Shown: positions 10,290 to 20,590, counted from the first letter of the stretch. The stretch is DNA of 64,000 nt from Eublepharis macularius (GCF_028583425.1 NC_072798.1:16618501-16682500); one strand, 5' to 3'. Numbers and translations are program-made. The notes: generated from the sequence alone by a model not told the origin.

Positions 10290-11855
10290 TCAGGAAAAAA
10301 GGGAGTGTAAGACAGCCTTGGCCACAGATACATCCTGTTCCGCATTGACATCAACGGCGTAATGCCTGACAAAGGTGTCTGCAGAGGACCATGTGGCCGC
10401 TTTGCAAATGTCAACCAGGGGCACCCCCCTGAGGAGTGCCGAAGAGGATGCTTGGGACCGCGTGGAGTGGGCTCTGACATGAAGCGGGCAAGCCACCCCT
10501 GCCAGGGAATAGGCCTTGCTAATGGCCGTCACAATCCACCTAGACAGGGTCTGTGAGGAAGCCCTGTTACCCTTGTCCTTGGCCCCAAAACATACAAACA
10601 GGTGAGGACAGGTGCGGTATTCCTTTGTCCTATCCAGGTAATAGGCTAGGGCCCTCTTCAAGTCCAGGGAATGGAGGGCCTTTTCCCCCTTAGAGGAGGG
10701 TTGAGGAAAGAATGCAGGCAGTGAGATATCCTGCGAGAGGTGGAAGGCGGACACCACCTTGGGCAGGAACCCGAGGCAGGGACGCAGGACCACCTTGTTG
10801 GGATGAAACACAAGAAAGGGAGGGTCAGACCGCAGTGCAGACAGCTCACTGACCCTTCTGGCCGATGTGACGGCCACCAAGAATGCTACCTTGTAGGATA
10901 GCATATCCAAGGGGCATGTAGCCATAGGTTCAAATGGAGGCAACATGAGACGTGAGAGCACCAAGGACAGCGACCACTGAGGCACTGGCGCCGACACAGG
11001 TGGGTAAAGATTGTACATGCCCTTAAGGAACTGGCGGGAATGTGGGTGAGAAAACACCGTAGCACCCTCAACTCGGGCGTGAGCAGCCGATATCGCTGCC
11101 AAGTGTACTTTGAGGGAGGACACCTTCAAGCCCAGGCCACGCAAGTGGCACAAATACTCGAATACAACCCCCAAGGGACTGCTTTCGGGCACCACTCCTC
11201 TGGCAAGTGCCCAGAGCTCAAACCTGCGCCACTTGGCCGCATAAGCGCGCCTAGTGGATGGCCGACGAGCATTGAGGAGGACCCTCTGTACCTCGTCAGT
11301 AAAGCCTATCGGGGAGGAACGATCCGCCAAGCCGCTAGGTGCAGCTTCCTGGGATCGTGGTGGACTAGGCTCCCGTTTAGGAGAAGGTCTTGCCGAGGGG
11401 GCAGACTCACATATGTCCGTTGGGACATCCGCAGGAGCTTCGGGAACCAAACCTGCCGTGGCCAGAAGGGGGCCACCAGGATGCAGTCCGTCCCGTCCTC
11501 CTCTATCTTGCACAGGACCCTGGGAATCAAGGGGAACGGAGGAAACATGTAGTGCAAGCCCTGCGTCCACGTAAACTGGAAGGCATCCCCAATAGAGAGG
11601 GGGTCGCTCCCTGCCCTGGAACAGAACGTGTGGGCCTTGGTGGTCGCCGCAGTGGCGAACACGTCTATCACTGGATGACCCCACATCTGGAAGATCGGCC
11701 CAACGCACTCTACGTTCAGTTCCCACTCGTGGTCCAGGAAAGGGACCCTGCTGAGGGCATCTGCCCGGGCATTGTCTGACCCAGCTACGTGTATAGCACG
11801 GAGCGACACGCCGTTCTTGATAGCCCACTGCCAAGTGAGTGTGGCTTCCCGGCAC
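10290..11855 (-). CDS. DIRS tyrosine recombinase, 521-residue ORF
   Basis: Integrates the circular DNA copy by tyrosine-type strand exchange. The N-terminal core-binding part (about residues 185-290) begins GFTDEVQRVLLNARRPSTRR. The catalytic part shows SARRVSELSA (Arg334), RAHSTRSQ (His463-Ser-Thr-Arg466) and TFVRHYAVD (Tyr499 nucleophile), so the R...HxxR...Y set is complete. The first ~183 codons overlap the RT ORF and look unlike a domain, so translation may really start inside, or follow frameshifting or reinitiation. The frame ends 10 residues after KAVLHSLFS-type sequence typical of these proteins. The integrity of catalytic residues argues against a decayed copy. Confidence 0.9.
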   Translation of the reverse strand: MPGSHTHLAVGYQERRVAPCYTRSWVRQCPGRCPQQGPFPGPRVGTERRVRWADLPDVGSSSDRRVRHCGDHQGPHVLFQGRERPPLYWGCLPVYVDAGLALHVSSVPLDSQGPVQDRGGRDGLHPGGPLLATAGLVPEAPADVPTDICESAPSARPSPKREPSPPRSQEAAPSGLADRSSPIGFTDEVQRVLLNARRPSTRRAYAAKWRRFELWALARGVVPESSPLGVVFEYLCHLRGLGLKVSSLKVHLAAISAAHARVEGATVFSHPHSRQFLKGMYNLYPPVSAPVPQWSLSLVLSRLMLPPFEPMATCPLDMLSYKVAFLVAVTSARRVSELSALRSDPPFLVFHPNKVVLRPCLGFLPKVVSAFHLSQDISLPAFFPQPSSKGEKALHSLDLKRALAYYLDRTKEYRTCPHLFVCFGAKDKGNRASSQTLSRWIVTAISKAYSLAGVACPLHVRAHSTRSQASSSALLRGVPLVDICKAATWSSADTFVRHYAVDVNAEQDVSVAKAVLHSLFS

Positions 11856-13024
11856 AGGGCCATGGACACTGTGCCCCCCTGCTGATTCACGTAGTACATG
11901 GCAGTCGTGTTGTCCGTCTGCACCAAGACCTGACGATTTCTCAGCAGTGCTGTAAGAGACACAAGTGCGAAACGAATGGCCCTTAGTTCAAGCACATTGA
12001 TATGGAGGGTCTTTTCCCTGTCAGACCAGACATCTTGCACAGACACATCACCACAGTAAGCCCCCCATCCTAACAGAGAGGCATCAGTGGTAACCGTGAT
12101 GTCATGGTGCTGATACCCAAAAGGGGTCCCTTTAAACAAGTTGTCATCAGACAGCCACCAGTTCAAGGAGGAGAGGATGACCCTCGGGATAGAGAATTTG
12201 AGGGACGGAGGGTGCAGTAGAGCATCGTACCTCCGCACAAACCAGTTCTGGAGAGGGCGCATACGCAGCCTAGCGAAAGGCACCACAGAGGTGGCCGCTG
12301 CCATATGCCCTAGTAAGCACTGGATAGTGCGCACAGACTGGAACCGGTTCCTTTTAAACATGGACACTAGACCCCTTAGGGACCGAGCCCTCTCCAAGGG
12401 GAGCAGGGCCTTACCCTCCACAGAGTCTAAAAGAGCACCAATGTAGGACACCTTGCAGTTGGGCACCAGCTTGGATTTCTCCAAGTTCACCAGGAGCCCC
12501 AGGCGTTGGCAAGTGCTAAGTACCAAGCCAATGTCCTGCACCAGCCTAGACTCCGATTCAGCCACGATGAGCCAGTCATCGAGGTACGGAAAGATGGTAC
12601 AGCCTTCTTCCCGTAGGAAGGAAACCACAGGGGCCACACATTTAGTGAACACTCGTGGGGCAGTGGACAGGCCAAAGGGGAGCACCTTATACCGGAAAAC
12701 CCTTTGCCGGTAAACAAAGCTCAGGTATTTCCTGTGCTCCTTCCGTATGCCCACGTGAAAGTATGCGTCTTTTAAGTCAAGAACCGCAAACCAATCTCCC
12801 TGTTTCAGCAAGGCGATCACAGCCGCCAACGTAACCATTTTGAATTTGGTCACCTTGAGGAAGGCATTAAGGCCCCTCAGATCTAAAATGGGACGTAAGC
12901 CCCCATCCTTCTTAGGGACCAGGAAGAACCTAGAGAAGAAACCCTTTACAGAGTCCTCATAGGGCAATTCTTCCACAGCACCCTTGGCCAAGAGCGACAC
13001 GATCTCCGCATCCAGCTCGGCCAT
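11306..13024 (-). CDS. pol: DIRS reverse transcriptase-RNase H, 572 aa
   Basis: Copies the element RNA into DNA and degrades the RNA strand. RT motif A is VLDLKDAYFH (Asp83), the fingers carry FFLVPKKDGGLRPILDLRGL, and motif C is FPYLDDWLI (Asp139/Asp140). RNase H shows TTDASLLGWGAY (Asp304), NVLELRAI (Glu336), VQTDNTTA (Asp361) and NARADALSR (Asp412), so all four acidic residues are present. After RNase H comes PVIDVFATAATTKAHTFCSR and MFPPFPLIPRVL, a region that in DIRS elements is described as methyltransferase-like; that label is from memory. The last 550 bases overlap the recombinase ORF in another frame. No internal stop. The true start may be upstream of the first Met. Confidence 0.92.
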   Translation of the reverse strand: MAELDAEIVSLLAKGAVEELPYEDSVKGFFSRFFLVPKKDGGLRPILDLRGLNAFLKVTKFKMVTLAAVIALLKQGDWFAVLDLKDAYFHVGIRKEHRKYLSFVYRQRVFRYKVLPFGLSTAPRVFTKCVAPVVSFLREEGCTIFPYLDDWLIVAESESRLVQDIGLVLSTCQRLGLLVNLEKSKLVPNCKVSYIGALLDSVEGKALLPLERARSLRGLVSMFKRNRFQSVRTIQCLLGHMAAATSVVPFARLRMRPLQNWFVRRYDALLHPPSLKFSIPRVILSSLNWWLSDDNLFKGTPFGYQHHDITVTTDASLLGWGAYCGDVSVQDVWSDREKTLHINVLELRAIRFALVSLTALLRNRQVLVQTDNTTAMYYVNQQGGTVSMALCREATLTWQWAIKNGVSLRAIHVAGSDNARADALSRVPFLDHEWELNVECVGPIFQMWGHPVIDVFATAATTKAHTFCSRAGSDPLSIGDAFQFTWTQGLHYMFPPFPLIPRVLCKIEEDGTDCILVAPFWPRQVWFPKLLRMSQRTYVSLPPRQDLLLNGSLVHHDPRKLHLAAWRIVPPR

Positions 13025-13198
13025 AGTGTTATTGACAGCTGTCAGGGGTGAACTGCATCTAGGCAGCTCAACGAACTCCAGCCCGTATCCCAGTTCAACA
13101 ATCGTTAAGACCCATGAGTCAGATGTTATTGACTCCCACTCAGAGAGGAGTGGACTCAGTCTGTCCGAAAAGTTCGGGGATACGGCTGGCGTGACCCA

Positions 13199-15376
13199 TC
13201 AGTACTGCCTCCCGGCGCCCTGCTGATCTCTCTGCTGGGCCGGTTGTTGTTGTTGTGACGGGCGAGGCTTGAAGGGCCGACGCCTCCTCTGCTGTTGTGC
13301 GGGAGGGTATGGCCGCTGCTGGTAGGCAGGATACGGTTGGTAGCCCGGCCGCTGATGTTGGTACCTGCCCTGGTAGTGGTAAGGGCCGGACCGGGGAGCG
13401 TACCGTGATCTGGAGGAGGGCTTGTCCGCTGGAGCCAGACCCAAGGACCGTGCCGTCTGCCTGTCCTCTTTTTTCTTCTTCAGGGTCTCGTCGGTCGATT
13501 TGGAGAACAGCGAGTCCCCTTCAAAGGGCATGCTCTCCACCCTGGAACGCACCTCCTGGGACAGGGCCGTAGACCGCAACCAGGAGTGGCGCCTGAGGAC
13601 CACCGCCGAAGCCATCCCCCGAGCAGCAGTGTCAGCAGCGTGGCTCCCGGCATTCATCTGCTGCTTAGACAGCCGGACAGCCTCTGTCTGCAGCAGGGAC
13701 ACCACCGCCTTCTGCTCAGGAGGGAGGTCCCGGGTATAGGATGCCAACTTCTCCCAGAGGTACAGCTGGTACCCTGCCATGATGGTCTGGTAGTTGGCAA
13801 TCCTCAGACCCAGCGAAGCGACGATGTACTGGCGCCTGCCCATGGCATCAAGCTTCTTGCCCTCTTTATCCGCAGGCACCGAGGAGTGACCCGACCGTCG
13901 GGGGTTGAACTCCTCTGTGACCAAGGAGGAAGGTGGAGGGTGTTTCACCAACGCCGGCCAGGTGCCCTGCTTGATCTTGTAAAGCTGCTCGATGCGCTTG
14001 GATGTTGGCGGTTGATCACAGGGCACCTGCCACACCTTCTCCACAATCTCCTCAATACCCTCAAGCATGGGGAAGCCAACGTACGCCGGATTATCCCCGT
14101 AAATACGTTTGAGGAGCTTGTCCTTGGTCTTTGGGGCTGCTGAAGAGATGTCCATCTCGAGAGCCTTGGCCATCCTTGCCATCTGGTCGGCGTAGATGCG
14201 GAGGTCCTCGAATGGGGAGTCCGCAGATGGCACTAGCTCCTCAGGTGGCGATGGTTCGGACCAGGATTCCGACTGGTAGCCGCCGAAGCTCTCCACATCC
14301 TCCTCATCGGAACCGAGCTGGGATTCCGGAACCTGGAGCGGAGGGGGAGCCCACGCCGACCTCGACGTCGAAGGCCTCGGTTCCGACACGGAGAAGCCTG
14401 CAGGTGCCCCTTCCCACCGGCAACGGTATGGCGAGGGGAGGTAGGAAGCCTGTCGATGCCGGGACGCAGTGGACCGGACTGATCGAACACTGTCCCCGGA
14501 ACCATGCCGTTCACGACCGACCGGAGGTGGAGACGGACGGACAGGCGACGGACGGCTCCGACGAGGAGACGGGCTCGGTTCCAGCCTCGGCGACCGAAGG
14601 GGAAGCGATGGTCGGCTCCGACGGCGCGGGCTCGGCTCCGGCCCCGACGAGAACTCTGCGGGCACCGTCTCGAAGGCCATCGGATCCGGCACCGACACGG
14701 AGATGTCCTCCGGCTCCGGGGAGCCCAGATGAGGGGAAGGCGTGTGAGGAAGCACGATGACCTCCTCCTGAGGAGCGGGACGCGGCGACCGGTGATGCTT
14801 GGTCTTCTTCTTCTTCTTTGATGGTTCCGAAGAAGACCTCGGGACCGACGCGCTCCTCGCCTTCGAAGGGGACCTCGGCTTCGACCTCTTAGGCTTCATC
14901 GGAACCGATCCGGCCGTCGGTTCCGACCGGGGACTCGGTACCAGGATCCTCGGTTCCAAAGCTGGTCTCGGATCCGACCTGGTAGATGACGCGCTACGGG
15001 GCGGCCGCACCGGTCCCTGCGCTGGAGAGGCCGCTCTCGACGCCGAGGCACTCGGGGGACGCGGTTTCGACCCCGACCTCGCGGAGGCCACTGAGCCAGC
15101 TCTCGAATGCCGTTCGGCAGAGGGGCTTGGGCCGGCCTTGGAAGAGGGCAACGGAGCGCCTCCGGACATGACCTTCTGCCACAGGGAGGAGTTTAGTCGG
15201 GCCTTGCGCTCCTGCCGGGCCTTGCTGGTGAAGCCCTGGCAAATTTTACAGGCCGTCACATTATGGGTCTCCCCCAAACAGAACAGGCACAGTTCATGGC
15301 CATCGGTCTTGGCCATTTTTGTGTGGCATTGCAGGCAATGCTTGAAGAGAGCCTTAGAGGCCATCTTCAGGGGCAC
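13199..15376 (-). CDS. gag: DIRS gag-like protein, 725 aa
   Basis: First ORF of the DIRS element, presumed nucleocapsid or structural protein binding the element RNA. A zinc-finger-like N-terminus is visible: C14, C17, H27, C30, C33, H38, C43, C46. Then comes a long Ser/Pro/Arg-rich, probably disordered middle with a basic KKKKKTKHHR run (possible nuclear signal), a more ordered stretch (about residues 390-600) and an R/Q/P/Y-rich tail likely to bind nucleic acid. The start is the first Met of the frame; a second Met follows at residue 5. It ends 175 bases before the RT ORF's first Met. The role is inferred from position and composition; DIRS gag sequences diverge strongly. Confidence 0.75.
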   Translation of the reverse strand: MPLKMASKALFKHCLQCHTKMAKTDGHELCLFCLGETHNVTACKICQGFTSKARQERKARLNSSLWQKVMSGGAPLPSSKAGPSPSAERHSRAGSVASARSGSKPRPPSASASRAASPAQGPVRPPRSASSTRSDPRPALEPRILVPSPRSEPTAGSVPMKPKRSKPRSPSKARSASVPRSSSEPSKKKKKTKHHRSPRPAPQEEVIVLPHTPSPHLGSPEPEDISVSVPDPMAFETVPAEFSSGPEPSPRRRSRPSLPLRSPRLEPSPSPRRSRPSPVRPSPPPVGRERHGSGDSVRSVRSTASRHRQASYLPSPYRCRWEGAPAGFSVSEPRPSTSRSAWAPPPLQVPESQLGSDEEDVESFGGYQSESWSEPSPPEELVPSADSPFEDLRIYADQMARMAKALEMDISSAAPKTKDKLLKRIYGDNPAYVGFPMLEGIEEIVEKVWQVPCDQPPTSKRIEQLYKIKQGTWPALVKHPPPSSLVTEEFNPRRSGHSSVPADKEGKKLDAMGRRQYIVASLGLRIANYQTIMAGYQLYLWEKLASYTRDLPPEQKAVVSLLQTEAVRLSKQQMNAGSHAADTAARGMASAVVLRRHSWLRSTALSQEVRSRVESMPFEGDSLFSKSTDETLKKKKEDRQTARSLGLAPADKPSSRSRYAPRSGPYHYQGRYQHQRPGYQPYPAYQQRPYPPAQQQRRRRPFKPRPSQQQQPAQQRDQQGAGRQY

Positions 15377-15547
15377 GCGAAAGGAAGGTCAAAAACAGTC
15401 CGAGTCAAATTACCGAGTCCACAACAAAGTCCAAAACGAGATCCGAAGAATAGTCGAGGTCACGAAGTCCGAAGTCAAAAGCCAAGCAATCAGTCAGAAT
15501 AAAGCACGAAGCACAAAAGCACAGAGCAACGAAGCTCACGTTCTCTC

Positions 15548-15747
15548 CAAGCGGCGGCAAGAAGAGAACTGAGGGAAGGGGCCGTTGGTCGCTGGAGGAT
15601 CACGTGACCGTTTGGGCGGGAAAACGGTCGCTGAGGCGCGCGACAAACGGCCCCTTCGGAGCCATGGAAGCTCTAGAAAATTCTCCGGCGGCTGGCCTGC
15701 GCCTGCGCAGTCCCCATGTGTGGAGGCACAGAAGAACGAAGATGAAC
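15548..15747 (-). repeat. DIRS terminal inverted repeat, element 5' side
   Basis: Mirror of the repeat at 9,667-9,865, ending in gcacagaagaacgaagatg. It precedes the gag-like ORF by about 170 bases and probably holds the element promoter. It is CpG-rich (gcgcgcgac, aacggtcgctg, cacgtgaccg). Confidence 0.9.
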
Positions 15748-16161
15748 AATACTTTTATCTTCTCTGGTCCCACCCAGTTTAATCTATTATTGCTTCTAAG
15801 GCTCCTAAGAGATGAACATATGGCTTGGAGGCAGTATAGAAATGATTCAAATAACTAAACACATAAATATGACAATAAAGTAAATAAATATGAAGGTAAC
15901 ATATGGAAAGATAATTGGTTCATCGTGCTCAACAACGTCTATTCGGATTGGCCGCAACTCTCTACAGAGAACAACGCAGGCAGTTACAATGCTATTCTGT
16001 GCAGATTTTCTTCTGTCTATAACCATTGATTTCAATGGGCTGAAACTGGAATAACTCTCCATAGGATTGCACTGCCAGATTATCATTGGAGGTCCTTCTC
16101 CACGAACCCTCATTGTCTGAAGTACAACGGGTGGTCATGAGAAATGGGATCTGCTCGTAAC

Positions 16162-16560
16162 TAGAGATGGGCACAAACTGGAAAAAACCCGAACCATGTG
16201 GTTCATGGTTCGTCAAATTTAATGAACCACGAACTTTCACGAACCTGCCCCCCGGTTCGCAAACCAGTTTGTTTGGTTCGTGAAAACATCACATCCAGGT
16301 CAGAAAAATCATCATTTCTGGGCCAGCAGAAGGTCACTTCCGGGCCAGTAGAAGGTCTGCAGGAAGTCCTTCCCCTGTTACCTAGGAAACTGATTGATCA
16401 GCACGAGGCTGTCTGCAGTGACAAACCAAAAAATGAACGAAACGAACCAGCCTAAAGATCGTGGCGGAATGGGATCTGACGAGCTGCTTGTTCATGAAAC
16501 ACAAACCAGTGTGATTCGTCATGAATTTTGATTGGTATTTTGGTTCGTGCCCATCTCTAC
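16162..16560. mobile_element. hAT-like non-autonomous element (GAACC subterminal motif)
   Basis: Terminal inverted repeats tagagatgggcac and gtgcccatctcta. Flanking octamers ctcgtaac (16,154-16,161) and ctcataag (16,561-16,568) agree at 6 of 8. Near both ends the motif gaacc/ggttcg recurs many times. No coding sequence. Confidence 0.8.
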
Positions 16561-16569
16561 TCATAAGCA

Positions 16570-18355
16570 ACGGTCAGTGTACTGTCTCTAGAATGTCTTC
16601 CCAGGGGAAGCTGGTGCAACACTGTTTTTCGAAAGGGGTTTCAATTTAGATTTTGAAAATGTTTCATGATGGAATGGCTGGTCTTGGTAAATGCTTTGTG
16701 GTAAGCTGCTGCATTTAATGTGCTCTGTCCTGTTTTATTGTGCTGGGGTCTGCAGGCTTCTAAAGCTTTTAAGATTTTAAGGCTGATGCCACTGATGCTG
16801 GTTTTTAGAATTTGTATTGTTCAGGATTTATCATCATCATTGGGAAAATGTATATAATTTTTGTTGCTGTTTGGATCCTATAGTTAATTTTCACTGATGG
16901 AAGGGAGAAGCTCAAATGGAATAGACGTTCATTTTTATGGTGCCAATGGTCTTCTGTTTTGTTTTCCAGTAGTGGAAACTTGCTAAAGGTTCCAAGCCCG
17001 CACGCGTGTGTGTATATATAAAGATAAATGTGTTTTATAGTATTTTATTTATTTTAAATATGATTCGTCCCATCTTGAAGATCTGACATGATGGAAAGGA
17101 GGCCTACAAATGTCCTAAACAAATAAGTAAACAATATTTCCCCACTTTTATCATCTGAGATTTTCTTTTATCCAGCAGTTATGGTTACTTTGGCATGCAA
17201 ACCGTGGGCTGTATCAGTTCATTGTGACCGCTCTACAAGATCACAGCCTTTGGCTTAGTCTCAGATGTGTGGGGGATAATTGTAGTGATTTGGTGCTAAG
17301 AAAAAGATAATCCATATATGATTACAGATATTTTTTATTAATGTGGCACGTTTCAGTGCTGACCCTTAAAAACAGGTTCTGGAGCTAAATGCCGACTCAA
17401 GTGAAACTGTTTGCTGACCTGCAGGTGGGGCCCGGAGACCTCCCCAAAATACAACAGTCCCCTGGAGAAAATGGCTCCTTCAGAGGATGAACTCTACTGC
17501 ATTATAACCTACTGAAGTCCCTCCCCTCTCCAAACCTCGCTCTCTCCAGGCTTCACCCCAGTCTCCAGGAATTTCCCAACCCAGATTGGCAACTTGAAGT
17601 GAAACCCTAACTAGGATGGACTCATTTACCATCAGGGTCTAGAAGTGAAGTTAATTCCCCTCCCAACTTTATGGACATAATTCCCCAGAAAGTACACAAT
17701 GCAAGCACTTCTGTTCTGCTGAACATCACTGTGAATGGTATCCTAAATCTTCTTATAAGGTAAATTACTTCTCAGTTACACTTCCTTTTTTATTACCATG
17801 ATGGCTGTCCAACAGTAAGGGGTAACAAGATAAAACAGAATTAACCATTGGACTGACATAGTAGCATATGGTGCTTGAAGATGGTGTAGAATAGAGAAAG
17901 TACCGCAGAAATTATGGAGACAATAATTTATTCGACTTGCTTAGTGCTGTCAGAATTAGCTAAAGGCAGCTTTCAGCAAAGATTAAGTTATCTTTTAGAA
18001 TTCTTTTCCACCACATGCTCTCATCTCAAAATACTTACTTTTCAAGAACAATGAAAATGCCTGCTGTGATGCCTAACCATCTCTTTCAAGATCATAAATG
18101 AAATCCACACATATGAAAATCAATTTTGAATGCAAAACAACCCACTGCTATTACTTCCTCTTCCTGTAACAAGGCAGAAAATACATGAAACAAACAGTCT
18201 AATTTATTCAAATGCCTAGGAGGGTGAAAACGTTGGTGATTTAGACCAAAAGAGTGCTGTTTACCTTTGCTTTTTTCCAATACAGAGTGGTACCCACATG
18301 TATAGTTTGAGATCCAGATCTGGATAATGGAAATTTATATCATTCAAGAGTATGA
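16570..18355. other. No gene seen
   Basis: AT-rich intergenic DNA; only the ggttgccagc-type repeat at about 17,425-17,600 stands out. Confidence 0.5.
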
Positions 18356-18570
18356 TGTAATGGTTAAAGTGTCACACTAGGGTCTGGGGGGCCTGGGTTC
18401 GAATCCCCACTCTCCCATGGAAGCTCAGTCAGTGACCTTGGGCTAGTCACACATACTCCCAGCTTAACCTACCTCACAGGGTTGTTGTGAGGAGAGGAGA
18501 ATAATATAAGCTGCTTTGGGACCCCATTGGGGAGAAATGTGGGGCATCAATGAAATAAACAAATACAATT
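18356..18570 (+). repeat. MIR-type (CORE) SINE, ATAAA-tailed subfamily
   Basis: tRNA-like head with a clear B box (gggttcgaatccccactc), CORE stretch (gtgaccttgggctagtcac, cctcacagggttgttgtgag), end tgaaataaacaaata. The subfamily differs from the GTT-tailed copies in head and tail. Confidence 0.85.
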
Positions 18571-18714
18571 AAAAACATCATTCTCATAGGCATAGCAACA
18601 ATAGGGCACAAAGGAATTTTGTATTGCACACTGGAGCATTTCCCTTATCACAGGAAAGAAAATGGGAAATCCCTGCGATTAAAAAACAACAACAATTATG
18701 CATGTTGGAGCATG

Positions 18715-19125
18715 AAAGTGGACAGTGAAGAAAGCTGACAGGAAGAAAATTGATTCATTTGAAGTGTGGTGCTGGAGGAGAGTTTTGCAGATACCATGGA
18801 CAGCCAAAAAGATAAATAAGTGGGTACTAGATCAAATCAAGCCTGAATTCTCCCTAGAAGCTAAAATGACAAAACTGAGGCTATCATACTTTGGTCACAT
18901 CATGAGAAGTCAAGATTCTCTGGAAAAGTCATAATGCTAGGAAAAGTAGAAGACAGTAGGAAAAGAGGAAGACCTAAAACGAGGTGGCTTGGTTCAATAA
19001 AAGAAGCCACGTCCTCCAGTTTGAAGGATCTGAGCAAGTCTGTTAATGATAGGATGTTTTGGAGGTCTTTCCTTCATAGGGTTGCCATAGGTCAGAGGCA
19101 ACTTGATGGCACATAACACACACAT
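18715..19125 (+). mobile_element. BovB-type RTE LINE 3' end, frameshifted
   Basis: Frame 1 reads KIDSFEVWCWRRVLQIPWTA and LRLSYFGHIMRSQDSLEKS; frame 2 continues MLGKVEDSRKRGRPKTRWLG from 18,934. This is the well-known BovB ORF2 C-terminus, split at about 18,932 by a stop and frame change. The 3' end cataggtcagaggcaacttg and gatggcacataacacacac is BovB-like. Confidence 0.85.
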
Positions 19126-19191
19126 GTTGGAGCTGCTAGACTGGCCCTAATTAATATGTGTGTCAGTGTCCTCTTTTAAAAAAATGCTTTG

Positions 19192-19777
19192 TAGAGGTGG
19201 GCACGGACTGGAAAACAGACCAAAATTTGACATGGACCAGCCCTGTTTGGCATTCACAAACAGGAGGGTCATAGGACGCATGTTTTCCACGAACCCAATT
19301 ACTTTTGGGCCAGTCCATTGGTCCATGTCTTTCCTGGGACTTCCCCGCCTGCCAGCTGAAGCAAGGCATGGGGTTTAAAGCGCCCATTTTTGTGTCCCTC
19401 ACTTGCAAGCTACTCAGAAATAGGTACTCCCCTGCGGGGCTGACTTCAGCTGATGGGTGTGGGAGCTTCCTCCCTGGCCGGCCAGCTGAAGCAAGTCGCG
19501 CTGGGTTGCAAAGTGCCTCATTCCGTGCAGCTTGCAAGCCACGTGAAAAGGGGTGCTTTAACATTTAAACCCCCCTCAGCTTGCTCCAGCTGACCGGGGG
19601 GGGCTTGCAAGTGGCATGGAAATGAGTGCTCCCCTGCCGGGCTGGCTTCAGCTGACAGGGCCCTGAAAGTGACGGACCAGTGCGCGTCCATGACAAGTTT
19701 GTGGTCTGCAGTCCGTGAAATACGATGGACCACGGCCTCACGGCCCCTTGCTTTTTCCCAGTCCGTGCTCACCTCTA
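19192..19777. mobile_element. hAT-like non-autonomous element (GGACC/GTCC subterminal motif)
   Basis: Termini tagaggtgggcac and gtgctcacctcta; flanking octamers atgctttg and ttggtttg agree at 6 of 8. Repeated ggacc, gtcc and gtccatg near both ends. About 586 bases, internal part GC-rich. Confidence 0.8.
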
Positions 19778-19789
19778 TTGGTTTGTATT

Positions 19790-20380
19790 TCAAAAAGCAT
19801 TCTGATTTCCTATGCCAGCTAAATGGACTAGGGCTATGAATCTAGGGCTACGTGCACACATTCTCTCTGATATGGGTACCATTAAGGTCGAGCAAGGGAA
19901 GTATCTCTTTCCTTCTCCTGAACAGTAGGGTTACATATCGCATGCACATATAATGTTTCTGCAGTATGGTTAAAAGATGCTTGAGAGGGTGGGGTGCAGT
20001 TTGGCAGTTTTCAGTAGGAAATGGCAAGAAGCAAACTGGCTAACATTTTCCTCCTGTTCTCATACAGCTCTCCCCCTTCATATCGCAACCCCAGGGGCTG
20101 CATTGTGTAAACAACAACATCCTTTTTAAAAAAATCACAGAACTACATTTGATGTGTACATGCACCCTGAGATTTGTATGATTATTCTTTAGGAGGTCTG
20201 GCTAGCTTGCTGTTCTACCACATCTCTGTGTTAAAGGGACTGTTTGTTTTGACAGCATTGTTATACTTATTATGAAATATATAAAAGAAACCTAAAATAC
20301 TCTCCTTTTGTGCAATTTAATCTTAAGTCTTTCTAAGAATGGACCTGTAAACATAACTGAGAATCTTCCTCCTCAAACAA
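19790..20380. other. No gene seen
   Basis: Nothing recognisable. Confidence 0.5.
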
Positions 20381-20384
20381 AGTG

Positions 20385-20590
20385 TTGGACTAGGATCTGG
20401 GAGAACCAGGTCCGACTCACCACTCTGCCATGGAAGCTCGCTGGGTGACCTTGAGCCAGTCACATACTCTCAACCTAACCTACCTTGCAGGGTTGCTGTG
20501 GGGATAAAAGGGAGTAGAGGAGAATTATGTAAGCCTTTTTGGAGGCTCATTGTGGAGAAAGGTAAATGAAGTAAATAAATAAATAAAGAT
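20385..20590 (+). repeat. MIR-type (CORE) SINE, ATAAA-tailed subfamily
   Basis: Head ggatctgggagaaccaggtc, CORE gtgaccttgagccagtcaca, 3' end aagtaaataaataaataaag. Same subfamily as 18,356. Confidence 0.8.

Larger units (their letters stand above)
9639..15746 (-). mobile_element. Full-length DIRS-like tyrosine-recombinase retrotransposon
   Basis: About 6.1 kb, transcribed on the minus strand. In order of transcription: 5' inverted terminal repeat (15,548-15,747), gag-like ORF, RT-RNase H ORF, overlapping tyrosine recombinase ORF, internal complementary region (9,965-10,055), 3' inverted repeat (9,667-9,865) with a 28-base outer extension. No LTRs, protease or DDE integrase are seen, which fits the DIRS order rather than Gypsy or a retrovirus. 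All three long ORFs are unbroken, so the copy could be autonomous or recently so. DIRS elements integrate as circles by recombinase and leave no target duplication; none is obvious here. Confidence 0.92.

Noticed and set aside
10290-15376. Endogenous retrovirus
   Set aside because: RT and RNase H are present, but there are no LTRs, no protease, no DDE integrase and no envelope; the ends are inverted and the recombinase is of tyrosine type.
14799-15572. 257-codon plus-strand frame
   Set aside because: Antisense of the gag-like ORF, whose Ser/Arg/Pro-rich codons keep the opposite strand open.
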